The notes under the pieces were generated by a model. The model searched no databases, was not told where the DNA came from, and saw nothing but the letters and a program-made list of their open reading frames with translations. From an uncultured Pelagibacteraceae bacterium (GTDB lineage Bacteria; Pseudomonadota; Alphaproteobacteria; Pelagibacterales; Pelagibacteraceae), in the NCBI GenBank assembly GCA_902611465.1, contig CACLZS010000002.1, forward strand, positions 89,437-153,436: a DNA stretch of 64,000 nucleotides. Reading direction: 5' to 3'. A program made the position numbers and the translations under genes. Positions 36,542 through 44,969 of the stretch are shown here, one piece after another; the first letter of the stretch is position 1, and every line of letters begins with the position of its first letter.

Positions 36542-37741
36542 CTATTTTTTTTGATATTTTGCCGCTTCTTCGGAACCGCCTGTAGCGCTTCCTTTACTAT
36601 ATGAGTGAGCACCCATTCCTGCTAACTGCCCATCTTTGACTATTAAATATTGATCTCTCATTTCAGTACCATCAAAAAAGCACTCAAGTATTTCTCTAAC
36701 ACCGTCTGCATATCTAGCTTGAGCAGATAGTGAAGTTCCAGAAGTATGAGGTGTCATTCCATGGTTTGGCATTGTTCTCCATACATGATCGTTTGGAGCT
36801 GGCTGAGGAAACCAAACGTCTCCTGCATATCCACTTAGTTGACCACTTTCTAAAGCTTTAGCAATTGCATCTCTATTACAAATTTTACCTCTTGCTGTAT
36901 TTACAATATATGCACCTTTTTTCATTTTAGATATCATTTCATCATCAAATAAATTTTCTGTTTCAGGATGAAGAGGACAGTTAATTGTAACAACATCACA
37001 TACTTTAACCATAGACTCTACAGTTTCATGAAAAGTAAGATTTAACTCTTTTTCAACTGATTCAGGTAATCTATGTCTATCAAAATAATGAAGATGTACA
37101 TCAAATGGTTTCATTTTTCTTAATGCATCTAAACCAATTCTTCCAGCCGCAACTGTTCCAATGTGCATTCCTTCAACATCGTAAGATCTTTGAACTGCAT
37201 CAGCAATATTCCATCCACCTTCATTAACAATTCGGTGTTGGTTGTGATAATCTCTTACCATTGAAACAATCATCATTACTATGTGCTCAGCAACTGATCT
37301 TGAATTACAAAATGTTACTTCTACAACATCGATTTTATGATCCATTGCTGCCTGTAAATCTACATGGTCTGAACCAATTCCTGCTGTGATCGCAATTTTT
37401 AAATTTTTTGCTTTTTCAATTCTTTCTTTTGTTAAATAATATGGAAAGAATGGTTGAGAAATAACTATATCAGCATCAACGATATGTTTGTCAGCTTCAC
37501 ATCCATCTCCATCTTTACTATTTGTTACAACTAACTCATGACCGTTACTCTCTAAAAATTTTCTTAATCCTAATTCACCAGATACACATCCTAATAGTTC
37601 TCCAGGCGTAAAATCTCTACCTTTTGGACTTGGTAGTGTCATCCCATCTGGATATTTTTCTAGTTTTGGAAGATCTGACAATGGGTAGCTTTTAGGCATC
37701 CCACCTTTTGGATCATCATATAATACGCAAAGTACTTTCAT
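36542..37741 (-). CDS. fdh: NAD-dependent formate dehydrogenase, single-subunit
   Basis: Oxidises formate to CO2 with NADH formation. 399 residues closely resembling the methylotroph/Pseudomonas 101-type enzyme: KVLCVLYDDPKGG, FTPGELLGCVSGELGLRKFL, AGIGSDHVDLQAA, NAD motif GTVAAGRIGLDALR, VNTARGKICNRDA and AGDVWFPQPAPNDHVWRTM, ending GSATGGSEEAAKY. It fits C1-compound oxidation for energy in SAR11. An AGGAG ribosome site lies before the ATG and a 100-base upstream region separates it from the HPP gene. Confidence 0.97.
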   Translation of the reverse strand: MKVLCVLYDDPKGGMPKSYPLSDLPKLEKYPDGMTLPSPKGRDFTPGELLGCVSGELGLRKFLESNGHELVVTNSKDGDGCEADKHIVDADIVISQPFFPYYLTKERIEKAKNLKIAITAGIGSDHVDLQAAMDHKIDVVEVTFCNSRSVAEHIVMMIVSMVRDYHNQHRIVNEGGWNIADAVQRSYDVEGMHIGTVAAGRIGLDALRKMKPFDVHLHYFDRHRLPESVEKELNLTFHETVESMVKVCDVVTINCPLHPETENLFDDEMISKMKKGAYIVNTARGKICNRDAIAKALESGQLSGYAGDVWFPQPAPNDHVWRTMPNHGMTPHTSGTSLSAQARYADGVREILECFFDGTEMRDQYLIVKDGQLAGMGAHSYSKGSATGGSEEAAKYQKK

Positions 37742-37840
37742 TTTTTCTCCTAATATTTATGTTTTAAAATCTCTCTATAGATATTTTCTTAAGAAAGTGT
37801 AGCATAAAATTAGAACATCAATCAAACTAATAGTAATAGA

Positions 37841-38302
37841 TTAGGGATATTTCTTTTGCGCCACAAATTTATTAAGAAGAATTCCAAAAGCTATTATAAT
37901 CAAACATCCAGTTAATATTGGAGAGAACAAATAGTCAAACGATACTGAGCCCAATATGACTATAATAGGATTTCCTCCAGCTGGTGGGTGGGTTACATCT
38001 AGTAAAATCATCAATCCAACACCAAGACCTACCGCTAAAGGTATTGATATATAAATTGGCAACGGGATAAAATTATAAAATAGAATTCCAATTGTTGAAG
38101 TTACTAGATGACCAAATAATATATTTTTAGGTTTCGCAAATGGACTTTCTGGGTAACCATATAAAAGAACCATTGAGGATCCAAATGATGCAATTAAAAA
38201 AAGTCCAAAATTAGTTTTATAAGTTAATAAAGTGAGAACACCAATTGTTATAGTTGTAAAAATCAACGCTAAAAGGGATCTTATAATTTTATCTTTATTC
38301 AT
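37841..38302 (-). CDS. HPP-family membrane protein
   Basis: 153 residues, four to five hydrophobic helices, and the HPP signature seen as DVTHPPAGGNPIIV, plus GSSMVLLYGYPESPFAKPKNILFGHL. HPP proteins are thought to transport anions such as nitrite; this one lacks extra domains. It begins one base before (adjoining) the stop of the SufU-like gene upstream. Confidence 0.85.
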   Translation of the reverse strand: MNKDKIIRSLLALIFTTITIGVLTLLTYKTNFGLFLIASFGSSMVLLYGYPESPFAKPKNILFGHLVTSTIGILFYNFIPLPIYISIPLAVGLGVGLMILLDVTHPPAGGNPIIVILGSVSFDYLFSPILTGCLIIIAFGILLNKFVAQKKYP

Positions 38303-38698
38303 TTATTGTATTATTTTTTTTAAAGCTTTTATTGGAAGCGTTAAACATTCTTTTCTTGCATAATTTTTTTTATCAAAGATTTTTTTAAACTCTTTCCATT
38401 CACTTGGAAATAAAATATTTTCTTTATCATTAAACTTATCCAATAATTTTAAAAAATTTTTAATTTTATCTTTACTTTTTTTCTTAAAATTTTTTGTAGC
38501 TAAATTTGCAGATGCATTGCAATATATGCAAGATTGAGATTGATAAGAGAAATCTTTTATAACATTGTCTTTAATAATTAAAAAAATTTCAATCTCATCA
38601 CCACAAATTTGACTTTTATATTTCATCGAATGAGTGCAGTTATGAATATGTTTATTGTTTTTGGTATCAGAAGCTATTTTTAAAATATTAATATCCAT
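38303..38698 (-). CDS. NifU/SufU-type iron-sulfur scaffold-like protein
   Basis: 131 residues with the IscU/SufU cysteine layout: SQICGDEIEIFL (first Cys), SCIYCNASANLAT (second, in the typical C-x-[IS]-x-x-A-S position, plus extra cysteines) and RKECLTLPIKALKK (third). The family builds Fe-S clusters on these three Cys. The sequence is lysine-rich and diverged, and no sulfurase is adjacent; it is linked to the HPP gene. A SufE-like role is less likely because three ligands are conserved. Confidence 0.7.
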   Translation of the reverse strand: MDINILKIASDTKNNKHIHNCTHSMKYKSQICGDEIEIFLIIKDNVIKDFSYQSQSCIYCNASANLATKNFKKKSKDKIKNFLKLLDKFNDKENILFPSEWKEFKKIFDKKNYARKECLTLPIKALKKIIQ

Positions 38699-38776
38699 TA
38701 ATTTGAGTATTTATTTGATTGTTATTATACAAATTTATATTTATATTTTCATACTTCTTAAATAAAAAAATAGCAC

Positions 38777-39682
38777 ATGCTAAACTTAAAAAATCCTAAA
38801 GTAGCCATCCCAATCGTTTTAATTGCTGGTATTTTTTGGTCATTTGGTCCATATGTTGTAAGGCACATCGATCAGCCTGAAACAGTTCCTTGGCAATATT
38901 TATTTACAAGAGGAATAGTTATTTTTCTTTTGCTTAATATGTATTTGTTCCTTGAGGAAGGAAAAGAGTTTTATAAAAATTATTTTAAAGTGGGTATATC
39001 GGGTCTAATTGGAGGGATTGGTCTTGGTACCGCAATGATAACATTTATATGGTCAATTACTAATACGACAGCAGCTATCACTTTACTTTGTCTTGCGGCA
39101 ATGCCATTTATAACAGCTTTATTAGGATTTTTATTTTTAAAAGAAAAAATTTCATTAACAGTATGGATTGCGATTGTAGTTGCAGCAGCGGGTATATGTA
39201 TAATGGCTTTTGACAATTCTGGTAAAAATTCATTGCCAGGGCTTGTGTTTGGACTTATTTCTGCATTAGGTTTCTCAATTTTTTCTGTTTCACTTAGATG
39301 GAGGAAAGAAACGCCAAAATTTACCACTGTAGCCTTTGCGGGGCTGTTCTGTTTCATATTTTCTGCTGTAATGCTTATGTCGAACGATGCTAATTTTTTA
39401 TCTACTGGAAAAAATGAAGCCTTATTTGCTACTCATGGAACTCTAGTATGTATGGGTTTGATTTTGTATTCAATTGGATCAAAAAATATTCCAGCAGCTG
39501 ATCTAACTTTACTCTCACTTACTGAGGTAATCGGTGGAATATTCTGGGTGTGGTTACCATGGATGGGAATTAATGAAGTCCCATCTACGAATACTATTAT
39601 TGGTGGATTTTTTATTTTTATGTCAATTTTTTACTACAGCCTCATTATGCAGTCTAATAGAAGATTTATAGGTTTAAATTAA
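38777..39682 (+). CDS. EamA-type drug/metabolite transporter
   Basis: 301 residues, ten hydrophobic helices in two EamA repeats (first repeat ends FFLFLKEKISLTVWIAIVVAAAGICIM-like; second begins LGFSIFSVSLRWRKETP). The start follows a 78-base AT-rich upstream region. It precedes a glycine amidinotransferase-like gene by one base, so it may export or import that pathway's substrate or product. Confidence 0.86.
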   Translation: MLNLKNPKVAIPIVLIAGIFWSFGPYVVRHIDQPETVPWQYLFTRGIVIFLLLNMYLFLEEGKEFYKNYFKVGISGLIGGIGLGTAMITFIWSITNTTAAITLLCLAAMPFITALLGFLFLKEKISLTVWIAIVVAAAGICIMAFDNSGKNSLPGLVFGLISALGFSIFSVSLRWRKETPKFTTVAFAGLFCFIFSAVMLMSNDANFLSTGKNEALFATHGTLVCMGLILYSIGSKNIPAADLTLLSLTEVIGGIFWVWLPWMGINEVPSTNTIIGGFFIFMSIFYYSLIMQSNRRFIGLN

Positions 39683-39683
39683 A

Positions 39684-40799
39684 ATGAATAATGAAAAAGT
39701 AATTGTTAATAGTTGGAATGAATGGGATCCATTGAAACATGTAATAGTAGGTAAAGCAGATGGCACTTGTATACCTGCCCCTGAGCCAGCATTAGATGCC
39801 AAAGTTCCAGAAGACAGCGATATGAGAGGAAAATTTGGTCCAAGAACTAAAGATACTGTAGATAAAGCAAATCAGCTCTTAGATGATTTCTCAAATATAT
39901 TAAAAAAAAGAGGGATTAAAGTTGATAGACCAGATCCAATTGATTTTAATCAAAAAACATCTACACCTGATTGGCAAGCGGAGACGATGTTTGGATGCAT
40001 GCCACCTAGAGATGTTTTGTTAACTGTCGGTAATGAAATTTTAGAGGCTACGATGAGTTATCGTTGCCGATGGTTTGAATATCTATGTTACCGACCACTT
40101 TTAAAACAATATTATAATTCAGATCCAAATATGAGACACGAATCTGCTCCTAAACCTAGATTAACAGATGAGGATTACAGAGAAGATTACTTATCAGATA
40201 AAATAGGAATTCAAAAAAGACTGAAATGGACAGAAAATAAATATTTTGTAACCACTGAAGAGGAGCCATTATTTGATGCTGCTGACGTTCTAAGATTTGG
40301 TAAAGATTTAGTAGTACAACATGGTTTTACAACAAATTTAAAAGGAATTGATTGGTTAAAAAGACATTATAAAGATCACAGGGTTCATGCTGTTAATTTT
40401 CCAGGCGATCCTTATCCAATTCATATAGATGCAACTTTTACACCTATAAAGGAGGGTTTAATAATTAACAATCCTCAAAGAAGGCTTCCTAAAGAGCAAA
40501 GAAAATTGTTTGAAAATAATGGATGGGAAATTATTGATAGTGCTCAACCTGCACACAACGAACCCCCACCTCTATGTTACTCTTCAACATGGCTATCAAT
40601 GAACGTTTTAGTTTTAGATCCTAAAACTGTATGTGTAGAAAAAAGCGAAGTATACCAAGCAGAACAACTAGATAAATTAGGAATGGAGGTTGTTCCTGTT
40701 GAGCTTAGAGACGCTTATGCATTTGGCGGTGGATTACATTGTTGTACAGCAGATGTTTATAGAGAAGGTGAATTAAAAGATTATTTTCCAAAACAATAA
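39684..40799 (+). CDS. Glycine amidinotransferase-like enzyme
   Basis: 371 residues strongly like arginine:glycine amidinotransferase (AGAT), which transfers the amidino group of arginine to glycine, giving guanidinoacetate and ornithine. Markers: VNSWNEWDPLKHVIVGKA, RRPDPIDF-like DRPDPIDF, and the catalytic triad Asp198 (LFDAADV), His247 (PIHIDATF) and Cys353 (GGGLHCCTAD), with spacing 49 and 106 close to the animal enzyme. The acceptor amine is not proven. It sits between an EamA transporter and a threonine aldolase in one operon. Confidence 0.85.
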   Translation: MNNEKVIVNSWNEWDPLKHVIVGKADGTCIPAPEPALDAKVPEDSDMRGKFGPRTKDTVDKANQLLDDFSNILKKRGIKVDRPDPIDFNQKTSTPDWQAETMFGCMPPRDVLLTVGNEILEATMSYRCRWFEYLCYRPLLKQYYNSDPNMRHESAPKPRLTDEDYREDYLSDKIGIQKRLKWTENKYFVTTEEEPLFDAADVLRFGKDLVVQHGFTTNLKGIDWLKRHYKDHRVHAVNFPGDPYPIHIDATFTPIKEGLIINNPQRRLPKEQRKLFENNGWEIIDSAQPAHNEPPPLCYSSTWLSMNVLVLDPKTVCVEKSEVYQAEQLDKLGMEVVPVELRDAYAFGGGLHCCTADVYREGELKDYFPKQ

Positions 40800-40801
40800 T
40801 T

Positions 40802-41848
40802 GTGACACAGATAAAAACAAAAAGAGAAAGAGTAAAATTTGCTTCAGATAATGTTACAGGTGCATGTCCAGAGGTCTTAAATGCACTTATTAAAGCTAAT
40901 GAGGATGATAAAACCCCATATGGAAATGATGAGCTGTCAAAAAATTTACAAAATAAATTTTCAGAAATATTTGAGAAAAAAGTTATAGTTTTTCCAACAG
41001 CCTCAGGAACAGCATCTAATGCTTTAGCCCTATCAACCATGACTCCTTCTTTTGGAAATATCTATTGCCATAGACTATCCCATATAAATGTAGACGAATG
41101 TGGAGCTCCCGAATTTTATACTGGAGGTGCAAAGTTAGTAAATCTGGACGGTAATAATGGAAAAATTATAGCTGAAGAATTAGATAGTAATATCTCTGGA
41201 AAAGGTGTGGTTCATCATACTCAACCCTCATCAGTAAGTATTACTCAATTATGTGAAACAGGTGTTGCTTATAATTTAGACGAAATAAAAAAGATATCCG
41301 AAGTAGCTCATAAACATGATCTTAATATTCATATGGATGGTGCAAGATTTGCTAATGCATTAGTTTCGTTAAACTGTACTCCTGCAGAAATGACTTGGAA
41401 GTCTGGAATTGATGTACTGTCATTTGGAGCAACTAAAAATGGATGTCTAGCAGCAGAAGCTATTATTTTTTTTAAACCAGAGTTAGTTGGAAATTTAGCT
41501 TTTTTAATGAAAAGAGCAGGCCATTTATTATCAAAGATGCGTTTTGTATCGGCTCAATTAGATGCTTACATTTCAAATGAAGTTTGGTTAAAAAATGCAA
41601 AGCATGCAAATGCTATGGGGAAAAAACTAAGCCAAGGCTTACTCAAACACAAAAATATTGAATTAGCATATCCAACAGATGCAAATGAGGTTTTTGTTAA
41701 AATACCAAAAAATATAATTGATCAATTTAATTCAAATGGTTACAAAATTAACGATGATGAGTGGGAAGATAAAGCTGTTCGATTAGTTGCTGCCTGGAAT
41801 ACACATCCAGAGGATGTAGAATCGTTTTTAAATATAATTAAATCTTAA
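40802..41848 (+). CDS. ltaE: Low-specificity L-threonine aldolase
   Basis: PLP enzyme splitting threonine or allo-threonine to glycine and acetaldehyde. 348 residues with FASDNVTGACPEVLNAL at the N-terminus, NIHMDGARFANAL (Asp and Arg at the cofactor), SFGATKNGCLAAEA (Schiff-base Lys) and the beta-eliminating-lyase fold throughout. The GTG at 40802 is two bases after the upstream stop, so it is coupled to the amidinotransferase gene whose acceptor could be the glycine made here. Confidence 0.88.
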   Translation: MTQIKTKRERVKFASDNVTGACPEVLNALIKANEDDKTPYGNDELSKNLQNKFSEIFEKKVIVFPTASGTASNALALSTMTPSFGNIYCHRLSHINVDECGAPEFYTGGAKLVNLDGNNGKIIAEELDSNISGKGVVHHTQPSSVSITQLCETGVAYNLDEIKKISEVAHKHDLNIHMDGARFANALVSLNCTPAEMTWKSGIDVLSFGATKNGCLAAEAIIFFKPELVGNLAFLMKRAGHLLSKMRFVSAQLDAYISNEVWLKNAKHANAMGKKLSQGLLKHKNIELAYPTDANEVFVKIPKNIIDQFNSNGYKINDDEWEDKAVRLVAAWNTHPEDVESFLNIIKS

Positions 41849-41849
41849 T

Positions 41850-42077
41850 TTAGCTAGGATTTTCTTTAAGGAAATCAATATAACTTACTATTTCATCAAA
41901 TTTTTCATCCTCAATATCTTTATAACTTGCATTAAATTTACTTTTTACACAAATTGCGACATGAGCATAAGGATTTCTGCCTTTAGGATGATTAGGATGG
42001 TCTGGAAGTTGTCCTTGTAAATAATCGCCAGCTTCCTGAATAATTTTCCAGAGTTTACGCCGATTATCTTCATTCAT
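41850..42077 (-). CDS. Small conserved-looking protein (75 residues)
   Basis: 75 residues: DNRRKLWKIIQEAGDYLQGQLPDHPNHPKGRNPYAHVAICVKSKF, then an acidic helix (DIEDEKFDEIVSYIDFLK). No function recognised. The proline/histidine linker and tight hydrophobic pattern suggest a small folded protein. A second, truncated copy of its first 20 codons plus its upstream region lies at 57018-57136, showing that this unit has been duplicated. It is convergent with ltaE (one base between stops). Confidence 0.75.
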   Translation of the reverse strand: MNEDNRRKLWKIIQEAGDYLQGQLPDHPNHPKGRNPYAHVAICVKSKFNASYKDIEDEKFDEIVSYIDFLKENPS

Positions 42078-42109
42078 TTACTACAAAACCTTGAAACATC
42101 TCCAAAAGT

Positions 42110-42128
42110 TCTAGTTGTGGTTCTAGTT
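42110..42128 (-). repeat. CTAGT-N7-CTAGT direct repeat upstream of the 75-residue gene
   Basis: TCTAGT-TGTGGTT-CTAGTT, 33 bases upstream of the ATG. The same arrangement, with the same 7-base spacing and the same distance to the start codon, is found at 57118-57136 before the truncated copy. A promoter or operator is likely. Confidence 0.5.
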
Positions 42129-42155
42129 TGACAGTAAAATTGATGAGTCTTTAAG

Positions 42156-42605
42156 CTAATAATTTTTAATCCAATCATTTATTCTGGTTTCTAAATTGGA
42201 ATAAGTTTTATGTATTTCTGTTGAAATCAGCTCTTCTTTATTTGGTTTATCACTATTTTCTAACTCATTAATGATATGAACAGGATCCTCAATGTCCCAA
42301 TGAACTATTTTTTCAGGAGATGGCCAGACTGGACAAACTTCATCACTGGCATTGTTGCATACGGTAAATACCTGGTCAAATATTGTTTTTTCATCTAAAA
42401 ATTTATTAAAGTTTTTAGAAGATAGATTTTTTGTATCAAAATTATTTTCATTAAGATATTTAATGACATATTTATTAATTATTCCAGATGGTTTGCTACC
42501 TGCACTGTAGCCAATAAATTTATCTTTATGATATTTGTTAACTACACTTTCAGCCAATATACTTCTATGAGAATTGCCGGTACAAACAAATAAAAGTTTT
42601 TTCAT
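42156..42605 (-). CDS. arsC: Arsenate reductase, low-molecular-weight phosphatase type
   Basis: 149 residues of the LMW phosphatase-like ArsC family: P-loop FVCTGNSHRS with Cys8 and Arg14 (C-x5-R), then FTVCNNASDEVCPVWP with two more Cys as expected for the intramolecular disulfide relay, and HWDIEDP. It reduces arsenate to arsenite with thioredoxin. No arsB or ACR3 pump is adjacent. It is divergent from a Pho-box-controlled phosphonate oxygenase gene, 97 bases away, so it may be part of a phosphate-starvation response. Confidence 0.9.
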   Translation of the reverse strand: MKKLLFVCTGNSHRSILAESVVNKYHKDKFIGYSAGSKPSGIINKYVIKYLNENNFDTKNLSSKNFNKFLDEKTIFDQVFTVCNNASDEVCPVWPSPEKIVHWDIEDPVHIINELENSDKPNKEELISTEIHKTYSNLETRINDWIKNY

Positions 42606-42662
42606 TTTTAACTTTTATTACTATATATTATTTTTCTATACTTAATGAATGCTAAATCTAAA

Positions 42663-42680
42663 TTGTAACAAAACTGAAAC
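42663..42680 (+). promoter_or_regulatory. Probable Pho box (PhoB site)
   Basis: TTGTAAC-AAAA-CTGAAAC, two 7-mers separated by four A, with the 11-base period of PhoB direct repeats and close matches to the alphaproteobacterial CTGTAAC-like heptamer. It lies 22 bases before the GTG of the HD-domain oxygenase gene and could also serve divergent arsC. Confidence 0.6.
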
Positions 42681-42702
42681 ATTCTTAATTTAAAGTAACA
42701 TT

Positions 42703-43254
42703 GTGGATATTAAATCAAATATTACCAATTTATTTAAAATTATAGAAGAAATTGGATCAGACAAACAATATGGAAGTGAAAAAGTTTCACAACTAGAACA
42801 TGCAATTCAATGTGCATTATTGGCAAAAAAAAATAATGAAAACAATTTTTTTATAACTGCAGCTCTATTCCATGATATTGGTCACTTAATTAATAATGAT
42901 AAAGAAGCCATCAAAAAAGGAGTAGATAAAAAGCATGAGAATTCAGGATCCTTTTTTCTTTCTAAATTTTTTCCAGAAGATGTTACAAGACTAATTAAAG
43001 GGCATGTACCAGCTAAAAGATATTTAGTTTATTATGAGAAAGGATATTATGAGGCTCTATCTATTGCCTCAAAAAGAAGTTTGGATGTTCAAGGTGGTAG
43101 TTTTTCTGAAGAAGAGGCAAACGAATTTATTAAACAACCTTTTATGCAAGATGCAGTTAGACTAAGGAAATATGATGATCTTGCTAAAGTTGAAAATTTA
43201 GAAATTCCAAATATAAATTTTTTTTATAAACATGTGGAAAGCAGTTTTAAATAA
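42703..43254 (+). CDS. PhnZ-type HD-domain phosphonate oxygenase
   Basis: 183-residue HD-domain protein. In PhnZ the diiron ligands are His, HD, His, His and Asp, with a Tyr/Glu lid. Here the same residues occur in order at very similar spacing: Tyr23, Glu26, His33, His57-Asp58, His61, His78, His101, Lys105 and Asp158. It would split a hydroxylated aminoalkylphosphonate (C-P bond oxygenation to inorganic phosphate). The hydroxylase partner PhnY (or TmpA) is not in this window. A Pho box precedes it. Starts with GTG. A generic HD phosphohydrolase is the main alternative. Confidence 0.8.
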   Translation: MDIKSNITNLFKIIEEIGSDKQYGSEKVSQLEHAIQCALLAKKNNENNFFITAALFHDIGHLINNDKEAIKKGVDKKHENSGSFFLSKFFPEDVTRLIKGHVPAKRYLVYYEKGYYEALSIASKRSLDVQGGSFSEEEANEFIKQPFMQDAVRLRKYDDLAKVENLEIPNINFFYKHVESSFK

Positions 43255-44419
43255 ATTTTTTTTTGTTTAGAAAAATTGCAGTTACGTTTCCAAATATTGC
43301 CAATATAAAAAATATAAATATTAACAAGTCATACCCCCCTACATTCCATATCAAGGAACCTATCCATGGACCAGCAATACTACCAATCATATATTGTAAA
43401 GCTAAAATACCATGAATATTGCCAAAGTTTTTTTGGCCAAAAGTATCATTTTGAACCAGAGGTTTTAAAATAGCCATACTGCCATATGCTGAACTATTAA
43501 ATAAAACAAATAAAAATGCTAAGTAATGATTAATATTTATAAAGTATAAAAATATCATTCCAACTACCATCGAGTAAAAACAAATTACAAATAATTTTAA
43601 ATTTGACTTATCACTTCCATATATCATAACTAAAATTCTACCTATTACTTGTCCTGGTCCAAACAGAGATGCTGTCAATACAGCTTGGGATAGACTCATC
43701 CCTTTTTCCTGCAACATTGGAATTACATGAGTTGTAATAGCACCAATATTAAATCCAATAACAAACAATGAAAAACTAAATAACCAAAATCTATAATCTT
43801 TAAGTATTATTTTAAGCTTTGAATTTTGATCTGTTTTCTTTTCAATTTTTTTAAATTCTTTTATAATTATATTTTTGAAACCAAAATAATTAGCTGGTGA
43901 ACTAATCAATATATTTAATATTCCAAAAATAAATACAGTTAATCTCCAGTCATATTGTTCTGTTAAATAAGTAGCAGTAGGAAATGTGTATGTGCTTGCA
44001 AATCCAGCAAATAAAGTAATTATTGCAATAGATGTTTTGGCCTTTGATTTTAAATTAATAGTAATTACACTAAAAAGCATCGTATAAAGACAGCCACCCG
44101 AGGTTGCACTGACAAGTATCCAAGCAAGTAAAAATCCACCATATGTATCTACTGATGAAAGATAAATTACACTTAGTCCTAACAGTATAGGACTGGTCCA
44201 CATCATTGGAAAACTTAGATTTCTATCTACAATCTTACCTAGAAAAGGTAAAAGTAAACTATGCACAACTAAGCCTAGAGAATAAATAAAAGTTAAGTTG
44301 TTTCTTGAAATACCAAGTTCGTTTTCCCAAGTTAGCAACAACGCTGAGAACAGGTACATACAACTGCTGTAACAAAAGGTAACTGATATACCTATTAAAA
44401 ATGCAGACAAATATTTCAC
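43247..44419 (-). CDS. MFS transporter
   Basis: 390 residues with 12 hydrophobic segments. N-terminal half: GISVTFCYSSCMYLFSALLL, then a cytoplasmic loop GKIVDRNLSF. The long central loop is KNIIIKEFKKIEKKTDQNSK. The C-terminal half contains GPGQVIGRILVMIYGS. It resembles monocarboxylate-type MFS permeases. Substrate unknown. Its stop overlaps the HD-oxygenase gene by eight bases (convergent). Confidence 0.85.
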   Translation of the reverse strand: MKYLSAFLIGISVTFCYSSCMYLFSALLLTWENELGISRNNLTFIYSLGLVVHSLLLPFLGKIVDRNLSFPMMWTSPILLGLSVIYLSSVDTYGGFLLAWILVSATSGGCLYTMLFSVITINLKSKAKTSIAIITLFAGFASTYTFPTATYLTEQYDWRLTVFIFGILNILISSPANYFGFKNIIIKEFKKIEKKTDQNSKLKIILKDYRFWLFSFSLFVIGFNIGAITTHVIPMLQEKGMSLSQAVLTASLFGPGQVIGRILVMIYGSDKSNLKLFVICFYSMVVGMIFLYFININHYLAFLFVLFNSSAYGSMAILKPLVQNDTFGQKNFGNIHGILALQYMIGSIAGPWIGSLIWNVGGYDLLIFIFFILAIFGNVTAIFLNKKKFI

Positions 44420-44473
44420 AAATTTTTTTATTTCTTTAACATTTTTTTAACAAAAGTAAGTTAATAGATTATT

Positions 44474-44902
44474 ATGAATAAAATCCTAATCTCATTTATA
44501 TTAACTTTATCCACAATTTCTATTACTCAAGCTGACAATCATGCTAAAATAACAGAGCAACAAGCCGGCAGTAGTTATTCACAAAATACTGAGGATACAT
44601 TTAAAAATGAAATAGGGAATTGTGAAGACCCTGGCGTACTTATGTTAAGAGCCACTGTTAAAAATGATATTTCAAGATCTAGTCCCGAAAAAGCATCTGA
44701 GGCAGAAGCATTAATGAAAGAGGGCATGAAATTGTGTAATGAAAATAGAGTTTTTGAGGCAAAACTAAAATTAGAAGACGCTAAAACAACTGCTAGAGCA
44801 GGATTAGTAGATGGAGAGGATCCATCTATAACTAAAGTTGTTGTTGACAATAATGAGATAACAAAGGAAGAAAAACCTTGGTGGAAATTCTGGAAAGATT
44901 GA
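44474..44902 (+). CDS. Exported protein of unknown function
   Basis: 142 residues: signal peptide (KILISFILTLSTISITQA, cleaved before DNHAK), then a helical acidic domain with two Cys (NCEDPG and KLCNENR) that could form a disulfide, and a charged end WWKFWKD. No family recognised. It converges with phnE2; no functional tie can be claimed. Confidence 0.6.
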   Translation: MNKILISFILTLSTISITQADNHAKITEQQAGSSYSQNTEDTFKNEIGNCEDPGVLMLRATVKNDISRSSPEKASEAEALMKEGMKLCNENRVFEAKLKLEDAKTTARAGLVDGEDPSITKVVVDNNEITKEEKPWWKFWKD

Positions 44903-44969
44903 TTTTTATCTTTTTAAATTCTTAAATTAAAATTTCTAGAAAAATTTTTGATAAAGGTATTTTTTCTAT

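Noticed and set aside
36542..37741. Alternative call as a phosphoglycerate dehydrogenase-like enzyme
   Set aside because: The N-terminus, GELGLRKFLESNGH and C-terminal GGSEEAAK are specific for NAD formate dehydrogenase.
38980..39357. Minus-strand open frame inside the EamA gene
   Set aside because: Antisense shadow of a transporter with good codon evidence on the plus strand.
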